Shown one piece after another: positions 20,955 through 32,935 of a DNA stretch of 64,000 bases (its first letter is position 1; each line of letters starts with the position of its first letter). Below the pieces are notes generated by a model. It had not been told where the DNA came from. It saw nothing but the letters and a program-made list of their open reading frames with translations, and ran no database searches. The translations under genes were made by a program, and so were the position numbers. Origin of the DNA: Siderastrea radians (taxonomy: Eukaryota; Cnidaria; Anthozoa; Scleractinia; Rhizangiidae); the NCBI GenBank assembly GCA_964017195.1, contig OZ024889.1, positions 64,857,858-64,921,857 of the forward strand, in the 5' to 3' direction.

Positions 20955-23912
20955 GTAGGTCTTCTCGCACTTAAAATTGCCCATCAGACATGAGATGATG
21001 GTTTCTGACAATTCCATATTAACATGTCAAAACAATGTACTTCTGTGTGTGTCTAACAAAACCAAACAACTTGTTTTGTTTTCATCAGACGAATGTGGTG
21101 AAAGCTTGTCCAAGAAGAAGCACAGAAGAAATCGAACAACCTTCACGACCTATCAACTCCACGAACTCGAACAAGCGTTCGAGAAATCACATTACCCCGA
21201 TGTGTACACAAGGGAGGAACTCGCACTAAAGATTGACCTTCCTGAGGTTCGAGTACAGGTACAGAAAATTTGATTTTGTGTACTTTCGCTATTATCTACT
21301 TGAATAAAATTCATTAGTAGACATAATATCTCTCCTGGTTTTGTCAGCTTTCTTGTTGAACTAATGGTTACAGTATTAAGTTTAATAAACATTGCATGGG
21401 TCAATTTCATCGTAGCCGTTTCAGTTAGGAGTTTTAAATATGCGTCGAATCGTTTTTATTGGTTCTTTTCAACCTTTTTTCAGCTGCTTCTCATGTGTGG
21501 CCGTAATGTAAAGCTAAATCTAACAAGTTCTTTAGTGCCGTAAAGAAAAGGTCTTTTATGTGGAATCGTGAATCAGCGGAACCCTGAACACAATAATATG
21601 AGTTCTTTGTTTGCTTTCTTCAGACTTAGTAGGAAGTTTATTTAGAAACACCGTGCAACATGGAATTTATCACCCAAAATAAGTCAAATATTTTGTAAAC
21701 CCCTCTCTATAAGAGTAGACAATTTGTAGCAAATCATCCAATTGTATATAAACGTCAAGATTTGATTAAGTTATCTTGAAAATAACCACTTGTTATTTCA
21801 CAACATTAGCGGAAAAACAGCTTCGTACTTCGTAATGGACAGGAAACTTATTATAATATAAATAACCTTTGATTCAGAGCTTGGATTAAAAACACCCAAG
21901 TTAAAGCCTTACTGCAAAGACTGATATAAAGAAAGGTAAACTTTGACGCTGGCGTAAAAGTGAAGAAAAAACACCCTTTTTTTAATTTTAATGAATCAAA
22001 TATTGCAGAAATTTCAGTACTGTCTGTACCGTGCGTAGCCTGCGTGCAGACGTCTCCTATTGCTGCCCGGCCAGTTTCTGTTTTGCCACACATCTCTCAT
22101 AAAAACCATTAGTGTGTGAAACCTATTGCGAGCACTTATTTCTTCTTAATAACTTTCTTCAGTTGTTATAACAATAGCACCTTCAATAGGACAAGAGACA
22201 GCGTGTGAAAACCACATTCTCTGGCAGTACTAAAAGGAATAGTTTACAGAAGGCGTCAAAAAAAAGAGTGAAGGCCTAATTAAACCGTCATTCGCAGCTT
22301 TGTTTTCGATTTGATGGGCCATGTTTAAAAAGCATTTTCTTCAACAGCTCGCTTTAAATACTTGTGGCACGACGAAAGGTTTCTTAAGGATCATTAAGAG
22401 GCGACGAGTTTACCACTGTTTACGATAAAGATCGCGTACAATGCTTCAACTGTCTTTGTCACTACTTATCGGATGAAATATGTTGTACTTTGTTTCATGT
22501 AAACGTTATAATTGCGTTCTGATACAACCTCGTTAGCTGACTTGCCGAGTATGTTTTCGTTGAGTGTGCGTTCAAAACAGTAGTGTCATGCAATGAGCAA
22601 GAAATGTTTATTTTAATTCAAGTTACTCAGTTGAATTGATGTGCTTATCTGTGGTGCCTCTTTGTTTTAATTTCCTGTAAATCTTCAACGTAAAGTTTAT
22701 GTTGTCGCTAATTGCAAAGAACAACCAACTAAAATTATTTTAGTGATACAAGGAAGTCTACAAACTACTTTCTACTGAGGGAGAACCTTTTGAGCAGCTA
22801 AAATCCTCTTTGTATTAGAAAATGTTGTAAGAAAATCAGTGCGAAAAGTGCGAGAAACAGTTTTAATATGCAATATAAAAGACACTTAAATATAGCTCGG
22901 CTCAAGGTGCTTCGAAAGATTGAAGTAACTGTCGCCTTGCCTCACGGACATTAATTATACCCCAGTTCCTAAATATTTTATGACATGACAAGATTCGTTT
23001 GAAAATTAATTAGTGTTATCTGCTCAGCAAACGAGGCTAGAGGTAGTCTTTAGTTGGTTTTTAATCAGGCTTATTGCTTGAAATAATAACAAGTATTTCT
23101 GGTTAAATAGCGGTGGTTCTAAGACGAAGTTCAGTTTGCCTGGCGGAGTAAGAGATCGTTTCATGTCCATTTGTGTTCCAGTTTCGTTATTTACGCGTTC
23201 CTTGAAGATAGCGCTTCGAAACGCTACAGATTGAAAATGTTTTTTTTTTTAATTTGTCATTGTTGTTTTTTCTTTGCTCGACTCTAAATAGTGGTGTGTC
23301 GAGATCTCCAGCTAGCTTTTTAATGCGCTACCTGAAAAGTAAAAAATTCGCCCAAAAGATAAGATCAGATAGCGAGAAGACGTTGCATTTCCAATCGACT
23401 TCTAGAAGTCCCTTTTTTCTTTTGGCTTGAAATACTAGACTATTTTGATCTGTGTGTCTGGCACCACCAATTTATTTGATCTCAACTTCTTTTTAAAGGT
23501 CTGGTTCCAAAACCGAAGAGCAAAATGGAGACGACAGGAGAAGATGGAAATGGCTTCTCTCGAAAATCTTCCGTCACCGACAATACCGCGGGCTAACTTC
23601 AGCAGTTTACCTTTCCCTGACCCGTGGAAAAGTTCTTACACGTACTCTCCAACCTTTGGTGGGGCACTATACCCGCCGACTACCCTTCCAACGTCCTCCA
23701 CTATGGGGTGCTATCCGGGTTCGTTTGCCCCAACAAGTTATGTACCATTCTCGTCTTATCTTCCTGGTGTTGGATGCATGACCGGAGTACCGCCCCAAGG
23801 AACAAGAGATGAGAGAACATCAAGCATTGCATCTCTGAGAATGAAAGCCAAAGAACACATGGAAAACTCAAGCCTGAAAGAGTGGTCTGAAATTTCCACT
23901 GCGTCACAGTGA
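20735..23912 (+). CDS. rx: Retinal homeobox (Rx/Rax) transcription factor
   Basis: Three coding exons: 20735-20954, 21089-21258 and 23499-23912, with introns of 134 and 2240 bp, give 267 aa. Residues 82-144 carry [20 protein letters not shown], then [21 protein letters not shown] and [15 protein letters not shown], which are diagnostic of Rx; homeodomain 85-144, Q at position 50. The OAR motif [14 protein letters not shown] lies at residues 238-251. The N-terminus is short, charged and serine-rich (residues 50-73). The HSIEAILG-type octapeptide found in vertebrate RAX is not visible. A second in-frame ATG lies at 20744. In bilaterians Rx directs eye-field and anterior neural fates in the nucleus. 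The gene lies 4.5 kb after otp on the same strand. Confidence 0.95.
21089..21258 (+). CDS. rx: rx coding exon 2 (homeodomain residues 1-46)
   Basis: The acceptor is TTTTCATCAG|ACGAA. The split codon becomes aspartate 74, then [15 protein letters not shown]. The donor CGAGTACAG|GTACAG is phase 0, between homeodomain residues 46 and 47. Confidence 0.95.
21259..23498. other. rx intron 2
   Basis: A 2.2-kb intron with no coding exon or recognised repeat. The acceptor is CTTTTTAAAG|GTCTGG. Confidence 0.6.
23499..23912 (+). CDS. rx: rx coding exon 3 (recognition helix to stop)
   Basis: Encodes [20 protein letters not shown], a proline/serine/tyrosine-rich tail ([18 protein letters not shown]), the OAR motif and a short acidic end, stopping at TGA 23910-23912. 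Possible poly(A) signals ATTAAA lie at 23967-23972 and 23995-24000. Confidence 0.95.
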   Translation, partial: VWFQNRRAKWRRQEKMEMASLENLPSPTIPRANFSSLPFPDPWKSSYTYSPTFGGALYPPTTLPTSSTMGCYPGSFAPTSYVPFSSYLPGVGCMTGVPPQGTRDERTSSIASLRMKAKEHMENSSLKEWSEISTASQ

Positions 23913-25712
23913 CTTAGTAGTGGGATGAATATAACATAACATAACTTAAATCTTTCACCCTTGAGAATTAAAAGATTTAAACATGAAAAAAAATATTAAA
24001 CCGGGGAAGCAAAATTTGAAAAGCAAACATCAATTCGTGGAAGTGCTGCTTCGTAACGTTCAATTAAGTTTAGGGTGTCAATTGTGAAATCCAAAGTTAT
24101 TTAAATCAAGGTTAATGTTTGATTCTTAGGTGAATGGTTTAAAAGATAAATTCGTTTATTTACTGAGATTTTTGACATGGTTGTGTTTGAATATTTGCTC
24201 ACTTAATTCAAGGAATCTAAATTCTCTAAAAATATCACACAACTGAAGATATTCGACGAAAAAAGGAATACAAAAAAAAAATCTTTAAGATGCACGTTGC
24301 GTTTAAAAATTGAGAAGATTGAAGAACAAATTAATTCGTTTTCGTTTTATTTAAGCGGAATTCTTGAAGCATGTGTTTGGATATTTTGATAATAACAAAC
24401 ATTCCAGGTTATATATAACAAATGTTATATGCACAGCTTAAAATATCTGACGGCAAAACTATGCGAAACAGTTTGCTTTTAAAAAATTAGGTTCATTCTT
24501 TTAGCATGAAAAAGTTCCGTTCCCAAAATAGCCATAATTCATAATATAGTTCGTCTGAATTTGACAAAACCTTGTCGGCACAATTCGCCCACAAGTCATG
24601 CAGTCTCTATCTTGCAACGAGTATAGTATCGAGTAGATTATGCATGCATGGTTAAAATTTTCGAATGAAATAATGAAACGCCTTTTAAGGATAATTCTGC
24701 TTGATATCTTTCAAGAATATCATTTATGGCCGACATTTATGCCAATGAGGTAGACATATTGTTCGACGTGCATTGACAAGGACTGGTTAATCAGATCCCA
24801 TTAATGAATGATAACGTCTGAGTGAAACAGGAAAAAATAAAATTCGCTTTTTCTCTTGATTTCATCAGTTTTACTGCAGACAATTTTTATTTTGTAATAT
24901 ATATTTATCAGAATATTTAATTTATATTCATAACGTTCATGATAATTCAACTTCTTTGTCTTTGTGTTATGTAATGAGTTCGTACGTATTCTAGATGTCT
25001 TGTTTCGCATCGTTAAGACTTAAACAGCAAGTAGAGACGCCTGGCACATTAAAAGAAAAGTTAACTTTTTGTTTATTAGGGATAAAGGTGTAAATTAAAG
25101 ACATTACTCTGTATTTTGAGTAGTATATTATGTACTAATAAAAGGAAAGAAGAATTAATTTGGTGTATTTCTCTGGTGGTAATCTTTCTCGTTTTTACCA
25201 CAATAAAAATCAGTATCCAAGTAACTCAGAGTGACCCGTAGTCTTCCTGAAATTGTCTGTAAAATAAAATAAGTGCTTTTAGTCGTTAAGCAATGCACCG
25301 TTTGTGAAAAATTGATATTGAAACACCTATTTTAACCAAACATCTAACACTAAACAAATAGAGTTAAATCTTCAGAACGGAAAGCTGCGGTAAAAATCAG
25401 ACATGTCTTTCCGTCATTTGCTAGACCAACGTGTGTAAAATGCGATGTGTAAGCGGCTATTTAAATGTAAAGTTCAAATCGTTTAGTATATTATTTCCCT
25501 TTTAAATACATACAAACGAACCAAATAAACAATAGACAAACCATCACAGGAACCGGCGGATAAGCAACAAATAAATATACCCTTGAACCGCGGAAGTCGT
25601 GCAGGAATTTCAAGCTAATCTTTGGACTGTCATCAGTTTTTCCACCCTCAAGGACCTCAAGGAAATTAGTCTGTGCGTCGGTCTCTCAAAAAACGTGCAA
25701 GAAACTTCAACC
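23913..25712. other. rx 3' flank, no further gene recognised
   Basis: The start must include the rx 3' UTR. The rest is AT-rich with no supported coding or RNA feature. Confidence 0.45.
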
Positions 25713-25946
25713 TAGACTACGAGCAGTCTCTCTTTCGGCTCAGAGATAGTCGAGGGAAACGAACAAGCGAGCGGGCACCAAAATCGCCCGCGTCGTTGAA
25801 ACGTGACGCGCGTGTCGAGCCGCTAGTCATGGTAGCGCACACTACACTAGCGGTTCGACACGTGCGTCACTTTCAACGGGGCAGGCGATTTCGCGCTCGC
25901 TCGCTTGTTCGTTTTCCTCGAGGAAACAGAGACTTCTCGTAGTCTA
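25713..25946. mobile_element. Fold-back MITE, ~234 bp
   Basis: The ends are inverted copies: TAGACTACGAGCAGTCTCT on the left, and the reverse complement of the right end reads TAGACTACGAGAAGTCTCT. The arms continue inward, with AAACGAACAAGCGAGCG near 25758 matched by CGCTCGCTTGTTCGTTT near 25898, and GTGTCGAGCCGCTAGT matched by ACTAGCGGTTCGACAC around a short loop near 25828-25846. The whole element can fold into one long hairpin. An 89-codon frame through it is an artefact of its GC-rich arms. Confidence 0.75.
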
Positions 25947-28900
25947 CTTTAACCCCATGGTATACAAGGTAGAAAACGATGACTTGACCTCTTGACTTAC
26001 GAGAGCGACCGAAATCAAAATTCAAGAAAAATCGTCCAAACTTCCTGATTTTGTGAAATAATAAAACACAAACATTGGTCTTGGAAAGTATCGCTAAAGA
26101 CCTGCCATTTGAAAGATAACAGCACTGTTTTTTTCCACAGACTAGACCGTTGCTACCACATATATGAAATTTACTTAGCGTTTGGTTTAAGGGACCGAGT
26201 ACTTATATAATACATGCAGTCTTTCTTCTACTCATATTTTTCTTGAAAGACACGTACTTAATTTTGTCTTATTTCGTGATTTCGTTTTGACTCCTTTTTA
26301 GAGGGAGGGATTAATTTCTTTTTCAAATGTATGATATCTTCAGCCGTCATTATTTAAATATTCAATCATGTTGATCTCTTATCTTTACACCATATACAAA
26401 TACAAATATCATTTTCTTTTGAGCAATATAAACCTGAGTTTCAGACAAATTTTGGTTACAAAAATCAATTCCTACTACCTGTAAGCTACATCCTCGTATT
26501 TCTTCCGACTATTGTTTCAAGCTTTTAATTCGAGATTTCATTTAATGTTTGGACCATGCAGTATATTTGTGATAAACCAAATTTCAAGTGCACTTACATC
26601 TACAATTATTTTGCCAGTTGTCAGATCCAAAAGAACATCACACCACACTGTAGATAGTTAGTAGTAATTATAAAACTACTAGCGTCAAAATGAGTCAGTC
26701 AATTAACAGCGTCATTCCTTGCTAGCATTTTAACGATCGAAGGTGGGTAGATCAAAATTGCGTGCAAAATACAGTTCAACGCTTCGCCAACAATTATGGT
26801 AATTACGAAGTTACTATATAGTAATTTACATGTACTGCAAACGCAAGTAGTTTTTAGTGTGGAGAACTGAAAAGGCGATGGCAGAGAAACATCGCTCAGT
26901 GGTAGCAGTTTTTAGACTGTATGCGGTAACTTAGTAACAACGAGGTGCCTGAAAAACTTTCAGACGGAAAGTGCTACGGTGCACAAAAGTATCTCTCATA
27001 GAATTATTTTTTAGAGTATATTGTTTACACGCGAAACAGGATCATTTTTAAATATCGAAACCCCTAAATACAAGTCATATCTAAGAACGAATGTGTCCGG
27101 TTGCTAATCCATATAAATTTTTTACGATAAAAAACTGACCCCCAAGTGATGCCTGACTCTTTTTGGCGCATTTCGAATTTAAAAAACAGTGTAAATATAG
27201 CTTTTCTTCTTCCTCGGCGCAAAGAAGCTGTTTGCCTTTTATTTGAAGTAATTAACGATGAACGATCCATTCAAATCAAATCGAAAAACCAACGTACAAT
27301 CACCATGGATACAGGAGAACCACCAGCACACAAAGCGCACCACTCTGTAAATTAATTCTTCTTGAAATTTCGTCGGAAATTAGCTAAGAAAAAATGTCTT
27401 ACATGCGTTTAGACAAGTGAGATAAAACTTTTTGGCAAATATTTGTTCATTCGTAACGAGAAATTCAGGATGGTTTGCCCATGTTCGTGTCAAGGTTTAT
27501 TTGACCACATGTTGAATATGTTTGGTTTTGGGACAACGTGTTTGAAAAGCTGTATTGATTCAAAACGAACCGTTTCTAGCGAACATTTAACAGATTATTG
27601 GAATTTCCTCTTATCCTGGATTAGCGCAGCCAATTTTGTATACAAATTTTGTGAAAACTAGGGCTAATTTGTAGGCGACAAGTTTTTGTATTAGTGCTAA
27701 AGTGAATAGTAAGAAACAATAGCTGATGGACAACGGGCAAATTATTATCAAGTAAAATGTGTCAGACTCTTAATAGATCTTTGTCGTGTATTTACGACAA
27801 GAACTGATTATTTAGCTTCATCAAGATACTTCATAACTTAAAATTTCATTGCAAATTTCGTCATCATTACCACTTAACCTTGAAATCCAGAATGTAGTAT
27901 GATCTACCCCGGAGTTAATTTGCGTGCTTTACTTTAAATTTTGTACTACTGATGACAGAGAAAAATTAACATGTTTAAAATCCATTAACCTTTGGTCAAT
28001 AAACCCAAAAAGGTGTATTGACTTAGAAATCTATCCTACATTAGTGTCTAGGAAACCAGTGACACCTTGTAGGAATTCAATTGACGAGGGCTCGTACTAT
28101 TTTCATTTTAAAATTACCTTTATGTATATATCTTCCAACTAATAGGATTGGCGTATTTCAATCTAGCGCTTTCAACAATTACACATTATTCATTTATAGG
28201 CTGTAATATAGAGCTGTACTGTTTGGAACGAATTCAACATTTTAGGCATTTCTTTATAGGAAACAAAAGAGTTACGTTTTCTTCATTAGTATGATTAATT
28301 CATATAATCAGTTTTGAATCCAACTTGTCAGTAGACATTAGGAGAGGAAAGACTGGACCAAGATAGCCCCCTGTTTAGTATTATGGGATGTGGACAAAAT
28401 ACTTGCTTCGTGATCAGTCAGTTTAAGATTTTAAGAATTGAAGTCTCTTAAAATTGCTTTCTTCGATTGTATCGAAAAACCCCTTTTGGCTAATAAAGGA
28501 AGAATTTTATTTCGCTAAATCTACTAAACATTGCTTTCATAATTTTCCGCTATAAAGAATTTCCGGATTTTTTTATATGTCCATCTCGAAAAAACCGTAA
28601 CAAAAATAGAAATTGTTTTATCTGATTTTGATCGCCACAAAATTTGAAACATTCTCTTCACAAAAACAATCTACTTTTTCAGTCTATATTAGTATGATTT
28701 ATAATAGTAACCACACAACTCAACTCATAGGCCAAAAATAATAGAAACTATCTGAAGAATTGAGCAACCTAGAATAGCAAGTCATGAAAACAAGACTTCT
28801 TGGAATTTTACCCTTCAAAAAACATTTTAAGCACACCCAAAAATAGATGCCTGGCGAAGAACCAGCCCACGAGCTCCCATAAAAGTCTAAGATAACTTTT

Positions 28901-30035
28901 TATCAAACCCGAATTTTCAAAATTCCAAGCAGAATATAATATGAGGGAACGTTTTTTGTGGTACATTGAGATGTATGCCTGCATCGCATTGCTTTCTGGA
29001 TCACAGCCGAGAGACAAACTTTGAGTCAGAAAATGTTTTGCTGACTTTTTGTATTTATTGATTTGCGGCCACTCAAGTAGAAGCTTGAGAGAGTAGCGCA
29101 TTCCTGTGGTGTAGTTTGTTTTCCAAAGGAGTTTTGGAAGATGAAAGTTGCGATTACTCCGTGTGGTAAATGTGAGACGAATAAAGAGGGGGAAAGAACT
29201 GATGAAAAAACGCAGAAAGGACGTGATACTTGTGAGTAAAAACAAAACACAAGAAGAAGAGATCAGACGCCGATAAAAGATAGTGACAAAGAAAAACAAA
29301 CCACGTCAACAAAAGCACCTCTCTACAAAGAGTATGAAAGCATGAGGTTTTGACAAAAGTATTATGTTCTTAACACACTAGTATTTTGGAAAAACAAATG
29401 CTGTTCGTGACAAAGAAAATTCATCACCATGTAAATTAGGCTATTACAGGTTAAACAATTCTTTGTTACTAATCTTATCACAAGTAAATTGGCTCTATGG
29501 GCCAAGATATATTGGACTGCTAATTGGCGTTCAAAATAATCCATACGGCCCTTTGCCTCGGGTAATAAATATTACCACGGCACGATCATCGAGGAGGTAG
29601 TCGTTAGTTCGAGTAGCGATAAGTTAATAACAGCACTTTCTTTGTCATTATTTTTAGGGATCTTTAAATGAATGCGTGGGGCAGACATACCAAGGCTTTA
29701 AGGGAGCACAACGTTATGTTTGTTTGGTAATTTGAGACGAGTTATTCAATATTATAACCACACCAGAAACAAAAGAACGTAATATTAGAAGAAGTTACAA
29801 GGGTGTTTGTGACTTTTCTTTGAACATTGGGTTTTAACATCGCATTTGAAATGTCGCACCATTGAAACTCTCTCCTTCTGTCTGCCGTTTTGAATTTGTT
29901 TAAAATGCACCCCTCGGTTGTGGTAAAATTAAACTGCTCATGCGCAACCGCTTATTAAGCCTTTAATTGTCAAGACTTCCCAGTTTCAAATCTTAACAAA
30001 ATCGAAATTGAAAAAATGTATAGCCACAAGAAAGC
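25947..30035. other. rx-hbn spacer, no gene recognised
   Basis: About 4 kb of AT-rich DNA. One long minus-strand frame (28808-29299, 163 codons) has a biased F/S/L-rich N-terminal half and no recognised domain; I do not call it a gene. Confidence 0.4.
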
Positions 30036-30130
30036 AGTGCTCAACAGCTTTCATTTGAATGATTGCACTTAACGATTCATCGAAAGACTCAAAAGTTCGG
30101 CTTCATTGCATGATTCAAACTTTGACTCTG
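30036..30130 (-). repeat. ~105-bp repeat family, single copy (-)
   Basis: CAACAGCTTTCATTTGAATG followed by a TTCATCGA...ACTCAAAAGT segment matches one reverse unit of the family described at 1906-2270, with moderate divergence. Confidence 0.5.
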
Positions 30131-30404
30131 AAAGTTGAAGGGTTAATATAAATGCCACTGAATCTGCACGCGAAGAACCGGGAATTTTCAGCGATGTTCT
30201 CATCGTGACTAGCGATATTCAATTCACCAAGGAACAAACTGCACGATATTCCATCTTAGAAACGAACCGCACACGCGATGTTTATATGACGCAAAGACTA
30301 CACCCACCGGAAATAATGAACTCCAGTTTCCGGTTTTTGTGCTGTCTTAATTAACAAAGGGGCAAAATGACGCCAAATCACTGTCTAGGAATCCCTTCCT
30401 GTTA

Positions 30405-32680
30405 CTAAGGGGCCAACCATTTAACTTCTGAGGGGGTGGGGGAAGGGGGGCTGGGTGATTTTGAAAAAAAATATCCTGCAAGTGCATATGCGTAAGGAAA
30501 AATTTCCTGCACAATTCTATTGTCCAAAAAAAAATTAACGCACGTACAGTGGATTGGAAAAAAATTCTGGCAAGATGTTTCCTGGGTTGACACATTGAAC
30601 TTTATCAGCAGACTGTTAGAAGATTTTAGCATCTGGACTTGGGTAAGAGGGATTCTTTGCACAATGATGTTTCCCCTTCAGATGGCCTTTTCTTTACATT
30701 TATAGCACCTGTGGTTACCAATCTTGATACATGTTTTCTGAACTTCAAGATCACGGCTGGTGTTGTAATTTGAAGAACAATGTTCGCAGTGCACTCTAAA
30801 TTAAGAATGCCAGAATAGCTGTTGGAACATGAAGTAAACTTTATTAAATATATATTTGACACAAAATTGGAATGAGTTCTCCTGTAACATTAGCCTGAAC
30901 GCTTGTCAAGTAAATGTATAGGGATAGGAGGTGTGTCTTTTAATATAGAAAGTGTCGTATGCCTCGCATATTGTATGTATTTCCTCTCTTGTGGGATATT
31001 AGTATACAAGCTCGTTACGTCCATTGATACAAGGATTGCGTTCTCTGGGACTTCAGTCCTGTCAATGAAATAAATGGAGTCATCAGTTGACCGTATCAGT
31101 CTTTGAGATACGACTTCTGTTGTTGTGCTAACGGCTGGAGTAGTATGGCAACAAATGCTGATAACTTCTCTGTTGGACCTGAAACTCCCGAGGTCTCCCA
31201 AGTCGGTTTGTGGATTTTCGTAAGGGTATAAAATACTTGAATTCAAGGCGGGTTTGGTGTTTGAAAAGCCAATTTTTAGTCGTTTCGTTAATGTGGTGTT
31301 CATTGTGAAGTACTGTAATCAATAATTGTACTTTGCGGGATGTATCTTCAACCATGGGTACTGCAAGAGGCCTCAGTAGTTTTCCATGTTCGTGCAAGTT
31401 GTCAAATTGAATTTGCCCCTGGTTTTATTCCCAAGAAAGTCCGGGATCAGATGAAGTCCAAATAAAGTTTGCAAGTGAGGAAAATGATGAGAAATCATCA
31501 TCCAGTTTTCGCATGGAGGTGATCTGAGGATATCTGTCATCATTGAAGCTAGGGAATGGTACCCATAAATTTGGTAGGATAAATGACGTGGCCAAAACAG
31601 TTCTTATTCTACCACATTCAAAAACCGGTGAAGAGAGAGTTGTGTCTCTTATAAGGAAAAACAAAACAGCATTTCGGCAGCATCTCTCCAGGTGGACGGT
31701 ACGTTGGCCTTTTTGATTACTATCAAAATGGCCAACAAAGAGTCATCTTTTGAACCGCCTGCAGATTTGTTGGCCACTGCAAAGAAAGCTACTTGGAACT
31801 ACAACAAAGAACATCATCAACGCTGTTTTTCAGCGTTATGGCATGTTCATTTGACTTCTGGATAGGTCAGAATGTTAAGAAAGAGTTGATATTAGTCCAA
31901 TTAAAAGAAAAATCTGGGATATAAATGGTTAGTTTCGAAGGGCCACATTTCTGCTCAGAATAAAGGAAAACACGTCTTAGCTACTTCAATTTTTCAAAAT
32001 TTTCTGGGGAGCATGCCCACAAACCCCCCTACAAAGATGACGCCGTCAAAGATCTCACTATTTGGCAACAAAGCAACTTAAGAGCTCTGGGCAGATTATT
32101 TTGGGGCTTTGTGATGTGTACTTCAGCTGCGAGTTGGATTTAACCCTTTCGAGATAGCTCTCTAAAGCAACTTATTGCTGTACTGGTGGTTCTCAGTTTG
32201 ATTTAACAAGGAAAGATGTGGTTAATTATCTTCCCGTAAAATATGTACTGAAGGCGCATCCGTGCTATGCACTGTACTGTTCTGTAACTCTATGCACGCA
32301 CTATGCACTGTCACATTCGCCTTGCAAAATGATTTAAGTCCAGGAACAGATCTGACTCCTTTCATCAGTGGGAAGAGGTCACCTCAATGTTTTACATTCG
32401 GTGTTAAAATTAATGTGCTGTATTGTAAAAGTCAGTCAAAAACTCTTAGATAAAAATTAATTTATTTGTTCAAAGTTTCTTTCACAGATCCTTAACCTTT
32501 TATAATTTGATTTATAATGAAGGCCTACTAAACCCATCCACACCCCAAAAAAATTTCGTGCAGAACGTTGGAGGGAGAAAAACATATCTTGCAAGCACAT
32601 ACCCCAAGAAAAAAAATTCATGCCTATACCAAATCACCCAACCTCCCCTTCAGAAGTTAAATGGTTGGCCCCTAAGCTTT
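30405..32680. mobile_element. ~2.3-kb segment bounded by long inverted repeats
   Basis: 30408-30430 (AGGGGCCAACCATTTAACTT plus CTG) is repeated exactly in reverse at 32651-32673. Similarity continues inward imperfectly for about 150 bp through G-rich, then T/A-rich and GCAAG...TGTTT-like stretches. This is the shape of a DNA transposon with long terminal inverted repeats, or of two members of one repeat family inserted head to head. No transposase is visible. The interior holds a Penelope-like reverse transcriptase fragment. Confidence 0.55.
30890..31400 (-). mobile_element. Penelope-like reverse transcriptase fragment (broken)
   Basis: The minus-strand translation contains VPENAILVSMDVTSLYTNIP (about 30990-31050), the Penelope-like form of the RT block that carries a catalytic aspartate, followed by a PPIPIHLL block. 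Upstream, in another frame, lie NEHHINETTKNWL and RLGRPREF, which recall the 'PxGRP' block of the same RT. The frame shift and the small size (about 500 bp of a gene usually around 2 kb) show a dead, 5'-truncated copy. A GIY-YIG endonuclease domain is not visible. Confidence 0.7.
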
Positions 32681-32784
32681 AGAAGGATAAGAGGATAAGA
32701 AGTTGCTTGGTCTAGTGAGGAGCGCGTGGGTATGTGGGATGGATGCCGCCTCTTTTCCCATCGATCCCAGCTCTCCTGTTTTTT

Positions 32785-32935
32785 TTTCTCCCCCCCCCCC
32801 CCCCCAAGAACCCACTAAAAAAAATGGAATGACCTTGGGACAGGGCAACAGTGAATGCCACACTGACGAAAACTTTTACAGGTATTGCTTTAAATTAGAA
32901 GCGAAAAAACAACAACAACAACAACAAACGGATTT
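32785..32935. repeat. Poly-C tract and (CAA)n microsatellite
   Basis: A run of about 15 C lies near 32791-32805, and a CAACAACAACAACAACAAAC microsatellite near 32908. Length is likely variable and error-prone in assembly. Confidence 0.8.

Noticed and set aside
25673..25942. 89-aa arginine-rich protein
   Set aside because: The frame lies inside a fold-back MITE, and both strands are open because of its GC-rich inverted arms.
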